The translations under genes and the position numbers were made by a program. Under the pieces are notes generated by a model. The model saw nothing but the letters and a program-made list of their open reading frames with translations, made no database searches and was not told where the DNA came from. From Fibrobacter sp. UBA1765 (GTDB lineage: Bacteria > Fibrobacterota > Fibrobacteria > Fibrobacterales > Fibrobacteraceae), in NCBI GenBank assembly GCA_002314675.1, contig DCGZ01000139.1:27268-88199 (forward strand): a stretch of 60,932 nt of DNA, in the 5' to 3' direction. This document shows positions 60,516 through 60,932 of this stretch, piece after piece; position 1 is the stretch's first letter; every line of letters begins with the position of its first letter.

Positions 60516-60932
60516 ATGAAGAATTATTTCGATCTCTCCGGCCAGGTTGCCGTTGTCACTGGTTGTTCCACTGGTCTTGGCGTTCAGATGGCCAAGGCTC
60601 TCGCAAACCAGGGTGCAAAGATTGTTGCAATCGCTCGCCGCAAGGAAATGATCGACAAGGTTGCAGCTGAACTCACCGCAGAATATGGCGTAGAAGCTAT
60701 CGGCGTTCAGTGCGACATTACCGACACCGCCAAGGTCGAAGCCGCCGTTGACGAAATCCTCGCCAAGTTCGGCCGCATCGACATCCTCATCAACAACGCT
60801 GGTACCGGTGCTGTAGCTCCGGCAGAAGACATTACCGACGATCAGCTCAACCACGAAATGAACGTGGACCTTGGCGGTACCTTCAAGATGGCTCGCGCCG
60901 TCGCCAAGAAGGCAATGCTCCCGGCAAAGTAC
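60516..60932 (+). CDS. Short-chain dehydrogenase/reductase (partial, 3' end off the window)
   Basis: The first 139 residues of a classical SDR, an NAD(P)-dependent oxidoreductase. The cofactor loop VVTGCSTGLGVQMA (TGxxxGxG) is near residue 14, the CDITD acid block near 67 and the NNAG motif at ILINNAGTGAVAP. The active YxxxK lies beyond the cut. The style resembles gluconate 5-dehydrogenase/3-oxoacyl-ACP reductase relatives, but substrate cannot be judged. AAGGA before ATG 60516 is a good ribosome site. The 214-base gap before it is AT-rich promoter DNA. Confidence 0.85.
   Translation, partial: MKNYFDLSGQVAVVTGCSTGLGVQMAKALANQGAKIVAIARRKEMIDKVAAELTAEYGVEAIGVQCDITDTAKVEAAVDEILAKFGRIDILINNAGTGAVAPAEDITDDQLNHEMNVDLGGTFKMARAVAKKAMLPAKY

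Overview
The window looks like chromosomal DNA of a Fibrobacter-type bacterium. The evidence is two proteins with the Fibrobacter paralogous FISUMP domain (one a fragment), large secreted GLUG-repeat proteins, a secreted pectate lyase with a Ser-rich linker and a C-terminal sorting-like tail, an EF-G of the spirochaete/mitochondrial 'EF-G1' type, and an OmpA protein with calcium-binding thrombospondin type 3 repeats. Most genes have the codon use and spacing of one moderately AT-rich genome. The species assignment is inference.

Layout. 1-2.2 kb: purF (partial) and a metallophosphoesterase. 2.2-8.5 kb: an accessory patch with an Rpn-type nuclease, two headless RelB/DinJ antitoxin tails, a DUF3791-like remnant, a large Eco57I-like DNA methyltransferase whose 3' end looks frameshifted, and a 5'-truncated FISUMP gene. 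8.6-18.2 kb: a PL9-like pectate lyase, guaA, pepA, then a TPR lipoprotein / degenerate Hanks kinase / sigma-54 activator cluster behind an intergenic region full of palindromes, and a dCMP deaminase. 18.3-28.2 kb: a 1668-aa GLUG surface protein and an RND efflux pair split by a repeat-filled gap. 28.2-35.5 kb: Nudix, DJ-1, sufB, a NifU-like scaffold, a short transcript bracketed by two perfect CRP-type operators, fabF and an acyl-CoA synthetase. 35.8-50.2 kb: an unknown membrane protein with a FISUMP lipoprotein, fusA, an EcsC-like gene, two small paralogues, map, a DEAD-box helicase, a TauE-type permease, a radical SAM/SPASM protein, a GLUG protein and PBP1A. 50.4-60.9 kb: tRNA-Arg(ACG), small genes, the OmpA/TSP3 protein, an operon of trmB, recN, a CDP-alcohol phosphatidyltransferase and an RlmL-like methylase, an MBL-fold hydrolase and a partial SDR.

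The genes are mostly housekeeping: purine synthesis, Fe-S assembly, fatty acid and phospholipid synthesis, translation and wall synthesis. The most unusual material is between genes. A composite repeat of conserved module order (A-B-C-D-E) fills four gaps, in either orientation. Sets of hairpins with shared arms lie in front of the TPR-kinase cluster and between the DJ-1 gene and sufB. A probable CRP-activated small RNA or micropeptide locus sits between the Fe-S genes and fabF.

All product names rest on motifs read by eye; no database search was run.
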